64,000 bases of DNA. It comes from Patiria miniata (taxonomy: Eukaryota; Echinodermata; Asteroidea; Valvatida; Asterinidae). Below, one piece after another: positions 35,000 to 47,415 of this stretch. A program made the position numbers and the translations under genes. The stretch spans positions 18,042,927 to 18,106,926 of the forward strand of contig NW_024037063.1 in the NCBI RefSeq assembly GCF_015706575.1. Direction: 5' to 3'. The notes under the pieces are model-generated. The model worked only from the letters and a program-made list of their open reading frames with translations, made no database searches and was not told where the DNA came from. Position 1 is the first letter of the stretch. Every line of letters starts with the position of its first letter.

Positions 35000-36280
35000 A
35001 CCATTATATTGATGCTCTGGTATAGTTGTGGCCAAAGAACAGTTTGAACAGAGAAATGAATGCACACCGGTGCAAGTTCATACATTGTATACTATGTTTC
35101 ATGGAATGCATTGAAGAATACTTTTAATTAGAAAAACATAGCATTATAATGACATCATTTCTAAGTAAACGTAGACTGATGTCATGGTCAGTCTGGGAGA
35201 GTACCCTTGAGATTATTTGTGGTATGTCGTAGGGGGTTTGCGACCAGAAAAGAGTGAGACTTTGACATGCAACACCTGTTGTGGGGGTGAGAGTGTTCTA
35301 ATGTGAGGAAGTGCAGTACATTGATGTACAGTATATGACAAAGCATGCAATAATTATGCAGTCACTGAAAGTTTTTGTGTACTTGCATCATTTGTGGAGG
35401 CCTATTACCACAGTCTCTCTCTTTTATTGGGGGGAGGGTTAATCAAATAATCAGCTAATCACTGAATTGCCATAATTGAAATAAACTGCCTGAGGAAGAC
35501 ATGCAGGTGTGGGGGGCGGCACAGCATAGTCATGATAGTATAGCACAATCGTCATATATTGCATGAAATTTGCATGAATCCAACTTTTGAACTTCCTTTC
35601 TACAACAGTCACAATAAACCATGCGCAAATGACAGGAGAATATGTAAACATGGAAAAACACATTCACAGACACACACATACATGTATCTATTCATGAGAA
35701 GAAACAGATTTTTATTCTTGTACTCCAACAATGTCTAATATATTTCAGTCCCTCTAAACCAATTGTAGTTTTGTCTTCGAAGTTGTTGGCATACCGGTAG
35801 TACCGTGGTAGGCCATACCATAGAGCTAGGGCCATACAAATAGAATAGTTCAACCATACAGCTCCATGGTTCAACCATCTCTGTGGTTCCGTCAACCCAG
35901 AAGGAAACAACGAGCGGGCCTCATGTACATGTACATGTACTGTACATATGTACTGTACATGTACATGCACCAAGTGGCTGTGCTCTTGCTTGTTTTACCC
36001 AGGGGATTGAATAGAAGGTCGTAAAACCATCATCATGGCTGACCAGACCCAATGCCCCAGGCAGCCATTAACTTGTGGTTCGGGCACCTGGGACTACCAC
36101 AGCAGCATGTTTTCCACTTAAATTTCACTAGAGTTGCTTGATGGCGCTATTTAAAAAAGTGTAAGTGGCACCAAAAGGAACCCACGAGCATGGGCCTTTA
36201 ACGAGGGGTACTTTAACGACCATCCCAGGCCAGTGGCACCAAGGCCAAATGGCTGGCTCATTCAGCTAGCCTGTCCTGCC
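35000..36280. other. Intergenic, simple repeats
   Basis: Includes an alternating palindromic run of CATGTACATGTAC and TGTACAT words at 35922-35970 and AGGCCATACC(G/A) words near 35810. No gene supported. Confidence 0.5.
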
Positions 36281-36381
36281 TCCACCTGTTGTCTCAGGTC
36301 TCGCCCTTATCCATTGATTAATACATATCTGGAAAACCAAAAGCCCAGTGCTTAGCTTTGAAGAGGTGGTTCAAGAGCTGG
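36281..36381. repeat. 100-bp dispersed repeat, copy 2
   Basis: Partner of 19129-19228 in the same orientation. Upstream of it the two loci do not match. Confidence 0.7.
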
Positions 36382-36724
36382 GGTAAATAGGGCGACTCTG
36401 GTAGGGAGTGTTTTAGTGTTCATGAAGGTTAGTATGTTACATGTGTAGTAAGATATGGAAATGCAACAGAGTGTATAAGGACTAACTACAAAGAGAATAA
36501 AGGAAATCAAAAAGGCCATCACATGCAAGGAAGAACAAAAAGCAATAAAATACAAGGGGCTCCAATTCCTAGACTACAGTCGAGCACGATTATAACGATT
36601 ATATGTGGTTTTTAACAAAAACTAAGCGGTGCTGTGTGTCGGATCTAATGAACTAAAATAGCATGACCCATGCAGGGCCTCCAAAGCTTCCTTAATTCTA
36701 GGACTGTAGGAAGTGGGTAGGCAT

Positions 36725-38169
36725 TAGGGCTGAGTCAATTCGAATAATTGAATATTCGAATATTCGACCTTCAATTCGATCGAATATTCGAATATTCGGT
36801 CGTACCGGATGCCAAGTTTTTGATGAACAAAGCATGTACAAAGATAGTTCCATTTACCCACACAATTGGACAATTATAATCACTAAAATAGCTTCTCACT
36901 TTTATGACTGGCACTAGCAACGATTTAGCAATCTTCAGCACACATACATGCCAACGAGAATTATACAATTTTGCCTTGTTGAGAATTTGTTTCTCTCGAA
37001 CAGTTGCAATGATTACGATTTTGTAGCATGTTTTCTGCCGCAATACTTTTTTGGCAACAATAATCAGTCACTCAAGACCTGCATACACGAAGCTAAATCA
37101 CTTCAATTACGGTTAAAAATGGTAAGCCAAATATATGCCCAACAACATCTACATCAAGGCGGACAACAGACAATGTAGTAAATCAATAAAAGATCAACAC
37201 AGGTGACAAGTCCACCAACAGCGATGTTTATTCAATGTTCTTTCTTCCCTTGTTTTCAACACATTTTCTTGTCAAACAATCCAGATAAGACAAAAAACAG
37301 AAACGGTGTTAATTGTGTTATGAAACAAAACTTTAAACTTGCAAAAAGATCTGCTGGCAGAGTCGCTTTCTCTGACATAAAATGTGTGGTGACTCGAGTA
37401 AAATAATGCGTGATGGTGAACAAAGACAGATCACGCAATGAAGGTAACTGGGTCTTTTAGAACTGAAATTTAAAAAATACCTGAATGCTACGTATTAAGC
37501 ACTGCACGAATATATAAAAAGAAACCAAAAAAAGGGAAAAAATGCAGGTCTAAACGCTGTGAAAACATTTCCTTGATTTCCTCTAATTGCGCATTAAGTC
37601 GCTCTGCTGAAGAATGTAAGCATTGGTGTCCAAGTACTTTGGCCCGCCGCGCCCAAGGTCTTTATTTTTGGAAATTCTGGCCCAAAAAGACCAACATGTT
37701 TACACTGGATGATTTTAAGCAGCTGCGCTTTGCGGTTACCAGATTTCCAGTCTTTGAAAACACCCTCTCGGATGGTACGGATGTTGCCGGCAGGCACATG
37801 TATTTCCGTGCCAGTTTGACGATGGTTGGGAAAATTTGTTCGTTCCTGCTCCACCATGTTGACGGATCGTCGTTTATCATCATTACAAAGAATGCTAACT
37901 TGGCACATTGATAATATTTATTCGTTAAAACTCTATTTCCATATTCTAGGATGGATTCTAAACTGGCTGTTGGGCATATCGGCTGTCTTTGAGTGTCTGA
38001 AATCACCTTAAAACAAGCCTAGAAAGCATTTTTTAAAAATAAAACATCTAATTTTTTCCCTTATTTTTTCCATATATTTTGCATCTGAATATTCGAATTC
38101 GAAATTTTTTATTCGAATATTCGATAATCGATCGAATATTCGAATATTCAGATATTCGGCACAGCCCTA
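36725..38169 (-). mobile_element. hAT transposon with 8-bp target duplication
   Basis: 1,445 bp, ends TAGGGCTGAG and CAGCCCTA, each followed inside by repeated GAATATTCGAATATTCG words. It is flanked by perfect duplications GTAGGCAT (36717-36724 and 38170-38177). The minus-strand ORF 37662-38006 encodes a hAT C-terminal dimerisation domain with PSTWWSRNEQIFPTIVKLA and the diagnostic LPATSVPSERVFSKTGNLV. The N-terminal catalytic part is missing, so this is an internally deleted copy that would need a transposase in trans. The exact target duplication suggests a fairly recent insertion. Confidence 0.9.
37662..38006 (-). pseudogene. hAT transposase C-terminal fragment
   Basis: 114 residues ending FLGQNFQK. 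The segment from YYQCAKLAFF to VNMLVFLGQN covers the hATC dimerisation region. No zinc finger (BED) or DDE residues are present upstream within the element, so it is a remnant. ATG 38006 is not a natural start. Confidence 0.85.
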
Positions 38170-38379
38170 GTAGGCATCTCGACGTATTTTAGCATTCAGT
38201 TCCTCTATAATCGACGCATACATGTAATCTTAGACTGCCATTTTTCTTCTTAACTAGCACCAACGCAAAAGCATAAGGGCTACTGCTGGGCCGAATTATG
38301 CCCTGGTCTGACGATTTCTTGAGATGTTCTCTCACTTCTGGTTAGAGTTGTGGTGGAATATGTGCCAGTGCGGCAATAA

Positions 38380-40913
38380 TCACCGGAGTAGTGTCTGTAA
38401 ATGGTACCCCGGTATGTTTTGTTTCATATTGTCGCAATAACCGAAGTCACTGTCATGCATACTGAAAGCCTTGATATGTTTTTGCAGCATCTCCTTGAGC
38501 TGAAGGGACTGCTCGTCTGTGAGCTCAGTACTGTCCCCCAGATCAAGAGTTTCAAGAAGCTTGTCTACACTGGCCTGATCTTCTACATGCACCCCAACTT
38601 CACCTACTATCACCTCTCGGTCACTAACTTGGGTCACACCAGGGCATTCTTCTTTCTCTATGATAGCTTCGTACATCACCCCAATACAAGTTCGCGACTG
38701 CAGTAGGACATCCTCCCCTCCCAAGTTTATTACTCGCATAGGCACACAGCCATCTCACCACCCTTGAGAATGAGGGAATAATGAACACATCCCGTGGAAC
38801 AAACCCTTGGGATGAATCCACTTGCTCGACTAGAGCACAGTAAGATTCTCGATGATGCCTATCCTTGCCTTCAACTACCACCATGGACCTTGATGGAATC
38901 CGAACCGGCCCCTCATTGGGTGTCCTGACCAAACCAATAATCCCCCCGTCCTCACCAAATCCACGTCCATCAATGTGAGATGTGTTACCTTGTCTGAGTG
39001 GTGCCCAATACAATGGCAAAACTTTGGCAAACTTAGCCTACGAAGCATCAACCTTCAACTCTTGCAACTCCAGACAATCTGCGAAGAAAATTGCTGCCAA
39101 GAATCCTGGGGACCTGTCGTTTTCTCTGGTGCATGCCAGGGTCAGCAGAATCCTTGACGACCAAGATGCCCTGCCCTCCAAATAACTTCGCAACGAAGAT
39201 CCCGGGACAACTGCCAGAAGGTCATGGGATGTTGCCTCTGCAATTGCTGTGATGGATTCTGAGATGGTCTTCGCCAAAATCATCTTAGTGTGCTCCTCCA
39301 GAGCATCAGTCACATCTCTGAATGTGTCTCTGTGTCTAAAATTACAATACAAGTAAACAAACACGGTAATCAGTAAAGGGTTCGTGTTTTCCTTTTTCCT
39401 TTTACAGATTCAGCAAGGTGCTCCACATTCAAAAGTTTGATATTAATGAATTAGCTACTTAAAAGCATAGGCCTACAAGAAGACTTTATGTACCTTTACG
39501 GTGTGTACGGACCATGCGGAGTACCATCACCCGCCGATGAAAAGCTGTGTATCCGCCGACCTCCTTCCGCTGACTATCTTGGAGACATTGCTGGTCTGGT
39601 TCGGCAGGTTGGTTGCCACATGCTCACTTGCTGCGGGGGCTGGCACTAGCACTGGCCATGCAGATACGGCCACATGGCTCTTCATGTGTCCACCCACATA
39701 CTCGGGGCGGCGATATAAATTGCCGCAGATCCGACACTCCTACTGCTTTCCATGATGTACAGCGTTCTGATGTCGGCGTCACCGGTATGCACTTTCATAT
39801 TTCCCGCAAGTCTTGCAGGAATACCCAGGGGAACTGCAGGCTCTGTCTGCCATGTCTAAGACAGGTTGCACATCGAGGTGGGAGCTTTCCTGTCTCTAAC
39901 CTCAACTAGTATCCGCCCTACAGTAAGATGTCTGTCAAAATCACCTTTTACCAGTGCCGTAATGGTACGCCCTTGCATTGAGTGAGGTGCCTTTTGGAGA
40001 TAGTGACTTCCTTTCCTTGATGAACTCTAATCGGTGTTCCTGAAAACTGCAGGTCACCAATTCCACCATCGCTCTGAGCAAGGTCAATGCCATTGGTATT
40101 AATGCATTGAAATGCTGCATGCCATGTACCAGACACCATTTGTCCCGAGGAGAAGGGGGATGGAGTGCCTGAAGTTGGTTACTGGTACCACCAAGCCAGG
40201 AACATCTTTGATCACTTCACCAAGAACATCTAAGTCCAGGAGGATATATCCTTGACGAGGAAAAACCTTGCCTCCAGCGCCATTAATGATGATGTCTTTC
40301 TTCTTCAGAGCTTGGCACTGTAGCTTCCGGTTGTTGGACACAAACTCTGTCGTGACAGTGGTCACCTGTGACCCACTGTCCAATAGCGCCCGACTGCTCC
40401 TGCCTAAAATGACTATGTCAGTGCCACTCGTTGGTCCCACTAGTTGTTCATGATCATCCTGGTGTTCTTGTCTTATTTGAGCTGAAGTTATCCCCTGCAA
40501 TGCTTGGTCCCTAGATTTATCAGGGCTCTCCATTCTGGACACACCTGCTGATTGCTCGTCATCAGCAGGTTTGTCTAGCTTAAAGGAAGTTGACCATGAC
40601 CAGACTCTCTGGGATCTGTTGACCTCTGAGCTGCTGCATTACACTGCCTGGTAAAGTGGCCAGGCTGACCACATCGGTAGCATCTTCTATCCCCTGGTGG
40701 TGGTCCCTGCCTTAGTCTTCCCTCAGAGGATTCTGCATGGGTCACCCGTAGCTGGCGACATCTTTCAGGTGGTTTCAGGTGGTGGTCTTGTGGTATGTGG
40801 GACACAGATCTTTCAAAGCGCTGCCTTAATTCGACGGGAGCAACCCTCTCAAAGTGGCGCTGCTGCCACCTGAAAAGACCTGGACATCTGATCTTGGTTG
40901 TCCTTTCCATCAC
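38380..40913 (-). mobile_element. Ty3/Gypsy retrotransposon fossil, rearranged
   Basis: Minus-strand parts in order from high to low coordinate: a gag nucleocapsid zinc knuckle (40575-40913, CYRCGQPGHFTRQC); an aspartic protease (40099-40542, with ALLDSGSQVTTV); a zinc-finger-like stretch that may be foreign (39500-39880); a gag-like piece (39038-39364); and the segment leading into reverse transcriptase (38380-39019, with LTDEQSLQLKEMLQKH). No LTRs were found and no reverse transcriptase or integrase core remains. The order of gag and protease pieces is not the usual one, so the element is rearranged as well as broken, with multiple breaks. Older than the copy at 27-33 kb. Confidence 0.75.
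39500..39880 (-). pseudogene. C2H2 zinc-finger-like fragment
   Basis: The minus strand shows SCKTCGKYESAYR and ECRICGNLYRRPEYVGGHMK with the Cys-X2-Cys and His spacing of C2H2 fingers, interrupted by stops. It lies inside the Gypsy fossil and is probably an insertion or an accessory ORF. It is not the same finger sequence as in repeats A and B. Confidence 0.45.
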
Positions 40914-41100
40914 CTCGAATGGAATGTTGATAGAACCGACACATATCTATGTAATGTGTCCCATTAACAGTTGCATTTGCAAATGAAATGGTTGACATCT
41001 CAAGAGATAAGGAACTACATCTATTAGCTGCATTTCACAGCTTGTAAAGACATGCCATGTCTGAATAACATGAGCCTGTGAAAAGCATCAGCGCTCCTCC
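40860..41100 (-). repeat. Dispersed coding-like repeat, copy 1
   Basis: Shares TTGCAAATGAAATGGTTGAC, CTCAAGAGATAAGGAACTA and ATAACATGAGCCTGTGAAAA with the copies at 41.7, 42.2 and 54.6 kb. This copy overlaps the start of the gag zinc-knuckle ORF of the Gypsy fossil. Confidence 0.7.
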
Positions 41101-41640
41101 TGGTTACTAGCTCATTATCAGCAGCTGTAGATACTAGATGCATGATGTCCAGTTGGACAAAGGGGGTGGAACCAAACAGGTCTATCCCTCTCATACCTCC
41201 AAATGTTGCACTTGCATGTCAGTCAAAATGACAGCCGAGGAATTAATATTTGATGACTTGTATACCTTTTCGGTGTTTCATAGAGTCTAACACAATACCT
41301 CGGCTTCAGATATCCTCCTACTAGCCACAAATCTGGCCATCGTAGGGTCACTGAAGTGACCTTCCTGTCTATTTGGGGTGGGATGTATGGGGCATCTGTC
41401 TTAAGGAGGAGTCTGGTGAGGGAAATGCACTTAGCTAAATTCACCGGGCAAGGACTTTCCCAGGTGATCGCATTGGTAAGCCCTACATGTAAGAGTTTGG
41501 GAATGTTTCGCACCACACTTGGGCCCCAACCTTGCCATTCATTTACATGTTGCAGTAAAGGTATATTTTATGTAGCCTAGGTAGGGACTCCAGTGTGATT
41601 CTTTAAGCCTTACTCCTTAGCGTCTTTTACTACAGTTATG
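41100..41640. other. Spacer between repeat copies
   Basis: A minus-strand open frame (41223-41516) has no recognised motif. No other feature seen. Confidence 0.35.
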
Positions 41641-41960
41641 GTTTATGTGATATCTGACAAATTGTTCACGTAATGTGCCCTGTTTCCCTGTTCTGTACAC
41701 AGTCGCAACTGCAAATGAAATGGTTGATATCTCAAGAGATAAGGAACTACGTCCATTAGCCGCATTTCGTAGCTTGTAAAGACATTGCCATGTCTGAATA
41801 ACATGAGCCTGTGAAAAGCATCAGTGCTCCTCCTGTAGGAGACAATCTTCAGTGAGACCCCAAAAAATCCTCTGGATTAAGGCTGTTTTCACTTTTTCCA
41901 GGATCAGTATGTAGCCTATGTAGGACTCCAGTGTGATTCTTTAAGTGTAACTCCCTCGCG
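41640..41960 (-). repeat. Dispersed coding-like repeat, copy 2
   Basis: Same block order as copy 1, extended on the minus strand by a segment equivalent to PEDFLWGLTEDEIV in copy 3. Stops and small indels break the frame. Confidence 0.65.
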
Positions 41961-41984
41961 TCTTTTACTGCAGGCCTGGTTCCA

Positions 41985-42360
41985 GTGATTACTTACAAAT
42001 CTTTCAAAGTGCTCCCTCGCTTCGACGGGAGCATCCCTCTTGCAGTGGTGCCGCTGCCACCTGAAAAGATCAATCATCTGATCTTGCTTGTCCTTTCCAT
42101 CATTTCACATGGAATGCTGATAAAACTGACACATATCGACATAATGTGTCCCCTCTCCCTCTTCCGTAGACAGTCTCATTTGCAAATGAAATGGTTGACA
42201 TCTCAAGAGATAAGGAACTGTATCTATTAGCCGCATTTCATAGCTTGTCAAGACGTTGCCACGCCTAAATAACATGAGCCAGTGAAAATCATCAGTGCTC
42301 CTTGTGTAGGAGACAATCTCATCTTCAGTGAGACCCCAAAGAAAATCCTCAGGAAAGAAG
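41985..42360 (-). repeat. Dispersed coding-like repeat, copy 3 (3' part of the DDE gene)
   Basis: The 3' end of the DDE gene is the same sequence as the other dispersed copies, so these are probably 3' fragments of that transposon family. The shared frame reads RRGNVLTSYEMRLIDTV. Confidence 0.65.
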
Positions 42361-43941
42361 GTCAAGAAGTGATCCAGATGGTTTGGCGATGGAGATGGTG
42401 ACGGGAAGTTGCCATACAGGTCAACAGCTTCTTGATTTCTGGGGGGGAGGGGTTGACCGTGCAGTGCTGACACAGTTTAGGGGGTTGGCACTTGGAAAAG
42501 ATAATCATGCCCTCTCGTCGATCCAAGTGTCCCTGGAAGAAGTGCATGTCATCCAGGAAGATGGCATTTCTAATGTCCCTGTAGGGCCCAGTCAGGAGTG
42601 TGTGTGCTTGATGGTAGTCCTCTTCTGTGTATGGACTGGAAACGTCCCTGCTGGTCTTGTGGCTTACCTTTATGGGAATGTTATTGTACGTTGAATCCTT
42701 CCAGTATCCTTCCAAGGTTGTCAGAGCCTCGTTGAATACTTCGCCTTCTTTCTCCTTCAGTGCTTGCCCGGCTAAGCGTTGCTGTGGTGGGGGAAGTTCT
42801 CCTGGTAAGGAGTCGGGGAGATACACTGATGTTGCTGCGGTGGTCAGCACTCCCCACACATGTTCAATTGGATTTCGTGCTGAGATCCCAGGGCAGTAGG
42901 CTGTTCCCAACAGAACGTCGAGATCGTTGAGATCCTTGAACAGCTTCATGTAAAACCATTTATTTGTGAAGTGGTTGACGTTGAAGTCGGCGCCGCCGTC
43001 TGCAATGATGGACACACACAATTTGCCGCTTCTTTTGATCAATGGGATCAAATCGCTGCAATGGCTCGCGATGGTGGTTTTTGTTTGTGGTCCTCTATTA
43101 ACCACATCGATAGCACTGCACTCTGGAAGCCTTCAGAAAAAATACAGAATAAAGCAGTCACATTATTAACAATTTCAAAATCATTTTAATAATAAACTGC
43201 TGTTGAGAAGTTTCAGAGGCGGATCTATAGCTTTCGAGAATAAATTCGGGATCTTTGAAATCTATTTTTTTGTATTGAACATTCACCAAAGTTACTAAGT
43301 ACATGTTTATTATTTCGCACATGCATTATGGCAGCAGGTAATAAACTGAGTTCGTATGGTTCGGAAAATAATTATGTGCACAATACAGACTGGTTTTTGC
43401 ATACTATTAATGCAATAAAACCCACCAATAAGTTTGCCTCCCAAGTTTGTCGACCGTCAGCTCAGGTGGACACGGAGGTGCCATGTGCATGTAACCGGCC
43501 GGTGTGATAAGGTAGCCTGGAGTAGGGAAGTCGTGGTCGAACATATTAGGGCTAGCTGTCGCTTGTGGGGAAAAACCTGGTCACTGAACCATCTCCTGTC
43601 GACTGCTGGGGTGCAGGACTGACGTGCAGTTTGATTTTGTTGTCAACTGAGAAGAAGGCTGAGGTTTCAGCAAACCTGCCGCAAGCTTGTCTGGCATACT
43701 TCACTCCGGCCGAGAAGTAGTGCTCGTTGAGGTTCTCCTTCCTCCTGGCACTATTTGCCGTCACTTGAGATGGTGTCTCCAGAACATCTTGCATCATAAG
43801 TTGGGAATCTTCACTCAGGAACTCCATCACATCGTCTTTACCTTGATCAGCAAGATACACAAGGATGAGTAATCTCTCAAGGACCTCCAGCATGGTCTTG
43901 TGACATACAATGGCCCTGCTGTACTGTTTATCAGCCATCAT
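42105..43941 (-). pseudogene. DDE-type transposase gene, decayed
   Basis: Upstream part 43552-43941 ends with FFSVDNKIKLHV, the likely first catalytic Asp. An acceptor near 43137 leads to SAIDVVNRGPQTKTTI and then to 42362-43105, with IIADGGADFNVNHF and CPGISARNPIEHVWGVLT, the likely second Asp and the Glu in an NPIE context as in IS630/Tc1-like enzymes. A CQHC pair near 42450 is followed by a one-base frame change at the G7 run (42438-42444); the continuing frame (42105-42473) reads SPSPNHLDHFLTFFPEDF. The family is known to me from uncharacterised invertebrate and fish proteins. I cannot name the superfamily with confidence. Inactive because of the broken frame. Confidence 0.6.
43200..43540. 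other. Probable intron or spacer in the DDE gene
   Basis: AT-rich, no coding signal; lies between the two recognisable coding parts of the transposase. Confidence 0.4.
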
Positions 43942-44150
43942 CTACAAAGAGATCCAGATGCAATTGGTCCCTGTGGCGGAAGGTGTTCGCCAAAGAAGCG
44001 TGAGGCTTCAGGCGCTTGTCAATAAACTTTATTAAGTGCAGGGTATTCACCAAGGAAAAGATGGTGACTTCCACATCCAATTTGAGAAAGACAAGTTGAA
44101 ACAGATAACTCTGAATAATGTTAACTCTGAGTAATGTTGCATCCAGCCTG

Positions 44151-44361
44151 CAGTGGAGTAGCCAGGAATTTTTCAGTGGGGGGGGGGGGGGGGGCTGGGG
44201 GGGGGGCTGGAACATTTCATGGGGGGGCGTCATGTAGATCAGTGATAATTTTTTTAGAAACTCAAAATCTTAGTGGGGGGGGGGGGGACTGGGGGGCGAC
44301 AAGGTTTCATGGGGGGGGGGCTGTCAAAGCCCCCCCCCCTCCCCCCGTGGCTATGCCACTG
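44151..44361. mobile_element. hAT-like MITE, family A copy 2
   Basis: 211 bp with ends CAGTGGAGTAGCCAGGA and GTGGCTATGCCACTG, in the opposite orientation to the copy at 8.5 kb. Interior G runs up to 18 long, and the shared core AGAAACTCAAAATCT. No matching 8-bp duplication is visible, so the flanks may have changed. Confidence 0.8.
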
Positions 44362-44369
44362 CTTAGATT

Positions 44370-45710
44370 ATAATATAGGCCTATATAACTTAAACATTAC
44401 ACAATAGATGTAATTAAGGATGATGACGGGGTACTGTTATTGAAGACCATTCATTTTCGCAATTATTTCCACATACAGACGGAGATAATATGCATCATAA
44501 TAGGAGGAGGGGGTGGAGTTGGGGGGGGGGGGGGTTGGAGGTCCATCACCAAGTTGTTTATTTGTTACATGTTCTGAATTTATTTTATAGATGCAACTTA
44601 AACATGCCAGTGTATCAGTCTCCTTAAGTCAAGTTTAAAGAAATTTGATTTCCTGTTGGACACATTCATGTAATTTCTCAATATTTTTTGTCAAGAAATA
44701 TTCCTTTTAATGTGTATTTCGTTGCTTTTTTGTAAAAATATCGAGATCCATTGGTTTTGTTTTGTCCTACTAATGTTTCATTTTTTTCAAACGTCACTAA
44801 TTCTTGCTACAGTTTTTATTTTGTTATGATTTTGATGATTCTAAAATATTAAAATAGCCGCCATCTTGAATTTGGCCACCATCTTGGATATTTCGTCAGT
44901 GCACCATGTAGAACATATATTTTTCCTAAACGGAACACAAATCCTTATTTTGTTGTGTAATGTTTTTCCTTCAGCCCTTAGGCTGCATCATTTTCCTATT
45001 TCTAGAGCACTTTTGGGGTTAAGCCCATAGCCTAGTAGTCTGATTATCACCCGTTTATCTACTGAGCCCTGATCGCCTGTGGCTTCGCCGGGGCCAGGGT
45101 CTATGACAAAGGCGGTACTGATAGCCTTGTATTTGTGGCCTGGCGATCAATTGACGGGGAATCCCCGATTCCCCGCCCCCTCTTGCGTAAGGTCGGATTT
45201 CCCCAAAAGCAGCTGCAGACTGGTAGCCTATGCTTGAAGTTCATTTATCATGCACAGCCTGTGCTTCTTCCACAGCATGCATGATCAGTTGGTAACATAT
45301 AATTTCAGGCGTTGACAGAAAAAAAATATCTGAAGGTAAACATGTAACATGGACTTTACCCGTCAGTTGAACCTCTACAACAATATAGCGAGAGATAATC
45401 AGTGGGAAAATCCAGCGTAATGAAATCACCAGCTAGGCTAGTACAACAGCTGGGATTGATCGGACAGTCTTAATTTACCTGTCTTTAAATATAATTACCA
45501 GCGCCTTGAGTACCTAATTGTGCTATATAAGACTCCGCTATTATTATTATAACACTAACGGAGGTCAGTTTTAACCTATATTTGTAGACCTCTTGTCACG
45601 CTTAATTATCATTCAAGGAAGGGTCGATTTATAGACATAGTCCTATTACTCATAAATTGACTCTGAAACAACAGAGCAGGGAAACCGAAGACCGCAGCAA
45701 CAACGGAGGT
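44370..45710. other. Intergenic, no gene seen
   Basis: Contains a poly-G stretch near 44521-44533 and no supported gene. The minus frame at 45241-45429 has no recognised motif. Confidence 0.45.
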
Positions 45711-45713
45711 AAG

Positions 45714-45977
45714 CTATACATTATATTAGATGTTTAGACTTCTTATCGCAAGAAAGACTATACATTATATTAGATGTTTAGACTTCTTATCGCAAGAAGG
45801 ACTATACATTATATTAGATGTTTAGACTTCTTATCGCAAGAAAGACTATACATTATATTAGATGTTTAGACTTCTTATCGCAAGAAAGACTATACATTAT
45901 ATTAGATGTTTAGACTTCTTATCGCAAGAAAGACTATACATTATATTAGATGTTTAGACTTCTTATCGCAAGAAAGA
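45714..45977. repeat. 44-bp tandem repeat, six near-identical copies
   Basis: The unit starts CTATACATTATATTAGATG and ends CTTATCGCAAGAAAGA. Six copies are in perfect register with only one or two base differences (for example AAGG for AAAG in the second), so the array expanded recently. Confidence 0.95.
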
Positions 45978-45984
45978 CTCGATT

Positions 45985-46725
45985 TATCGTCACAGCCACA
46001 CCCAAAGAAAATTGAAAAGAATCACAGAAGATCTGGGCTGCAGTATTAAATGCCCGACTGCCCCTGTCGTTATAAAGTAGTATCCCCTTGAAAACGACGT
46101 ACTGGTCGATATTATTGTCAGAACGCCATACTATCCCCAAACACTGAAATAATATCATGTTAGCAAATTGCTAACTGGAAAATGGTGGTTTTTAAAATAT
46201 CGTAGGTTTTTTGAACATCATTAATGCGATCTACAATCTTTGGACATTACACCTGTTCACTTGCTTTCATAAAGTACAAGTTCCCGGTCAATTAGCTCTC
46301 AGAGTCGATCTTAAAATATAGCGTCTATCCTCCAAAATGACAATAGGTCCGAAATTGCGTAAGAGGGTAAGTTATACAAGAATAAGAAAATAAGTGTGGC
46401 TTGGTTTCAAAACATTCGTATTGCTTTTAGCAGAAATTGATTAATTCAGACTACAAAGGGTGATATATTTACTTGGGTTCGTTTCTGACTTTGATGGCAG
46501 ACCAGTAAATAGACTGATCAGAGCTTATTATGGGCACTTCCCAAAAAAATATTTAAAAATTTAGAATAGTCACAACTCTCCGAGGTGTTTGAGACAGGTA
46601 TCAAGTTAAAGCTTACTTCATTATCTTCCATTTTCTGTTCAAGTTTTGTTATCGAATGTATTATTCACTGATTTTTTTTAGAAAAAGTTCTATCCAGAGA
46701 TGATCACCCTATATAAAAACAGTCA
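45985..46725. other. Intergenic, no gene seen
   Basis: No coding region or repeat supported. Confidence 0.45.
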
Positions 46726-46731
46726 TGAAAC

Positions 46732-46830
46732 CAGCTTTTCTGCTAACAGAAAAGCAGAAAGTAGAAAAAATGCATTTTAACAAAACGTTCAATCAGCTTT
46801 TCTGCTTTTCTGTTAGCAGAAAAGCAGATG
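46732..46830. repeat. Paired palindromes (CTTTTCTGCTAACAGAAAAG)
   Basis: The palindromic word CTTTTCTGCTAACAGAAAAG at about 46736-46755 is repeated inverted at about 46805-46826. The whole block can fold into a long cruciform with a loop of about 45 bp. Function unknown. Confidence 0.65.
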
Positions 46831-47324
46831 TCGACTTTTGAACCTCCGTATGTGTGGGCAATAAGTACTTACTTTTTGTAGTCGTTGGGGTTATTTTTCT
46901 GTTTGCCGTGTGTTCTCCCTCCTGCCTTGTGCTCTCATCGGACCTGTGACTTGCAAGTGCCACTCGATCCTAAAATGTATTTACTTTCTTCAACTTACTC
47001 CGAAATTTGTAAATAATTACATATTTATCAAGTATTAAACTAATTATGGTACGCTCCCAAATGGGAATCGCTAGAATGGGGCACTGCGGGGCGCTTGCCC
47101 CATGAAAAAGCCCCCCAAAAAAACCCAAAAAGGAATAGGAAACATTTGAACTAAATATGTTTACTCTTAATTTAATATTTATTTAGCATTTTTAAACACA
47201 TAACTACGGATATAAACGTTTATGAACATCGCCCCCAAGCATCAAATCATATCTTCCCTCATACGGCTTTTCAATTTTTAGAGAATAAGTTATAACAAGA
47301 AACAATGGTGTTTAAATCACCGAC

Positions 47325-47415
47325 GATTGGCAGCTGATTCGGGGACTGGTTGGAAGTGGTCCTGATTTCTAATCACGTGATCCGAGTTCGAATCTCAGTG
47401 AGGGTTTTTCACTTC
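47325..47415 (+). repeat. tRNA-like SINE head
   Basis: GACTGGTTGGAAGTGGTCC and GAGTTCGAATCTCAGTG occupy A-box and B-box positions about 45 bp apart. The ends do not form an acceptor stem, so it is a SINE or tRNA-like relic rather than a tRNA gene. Confidence 0.5.
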
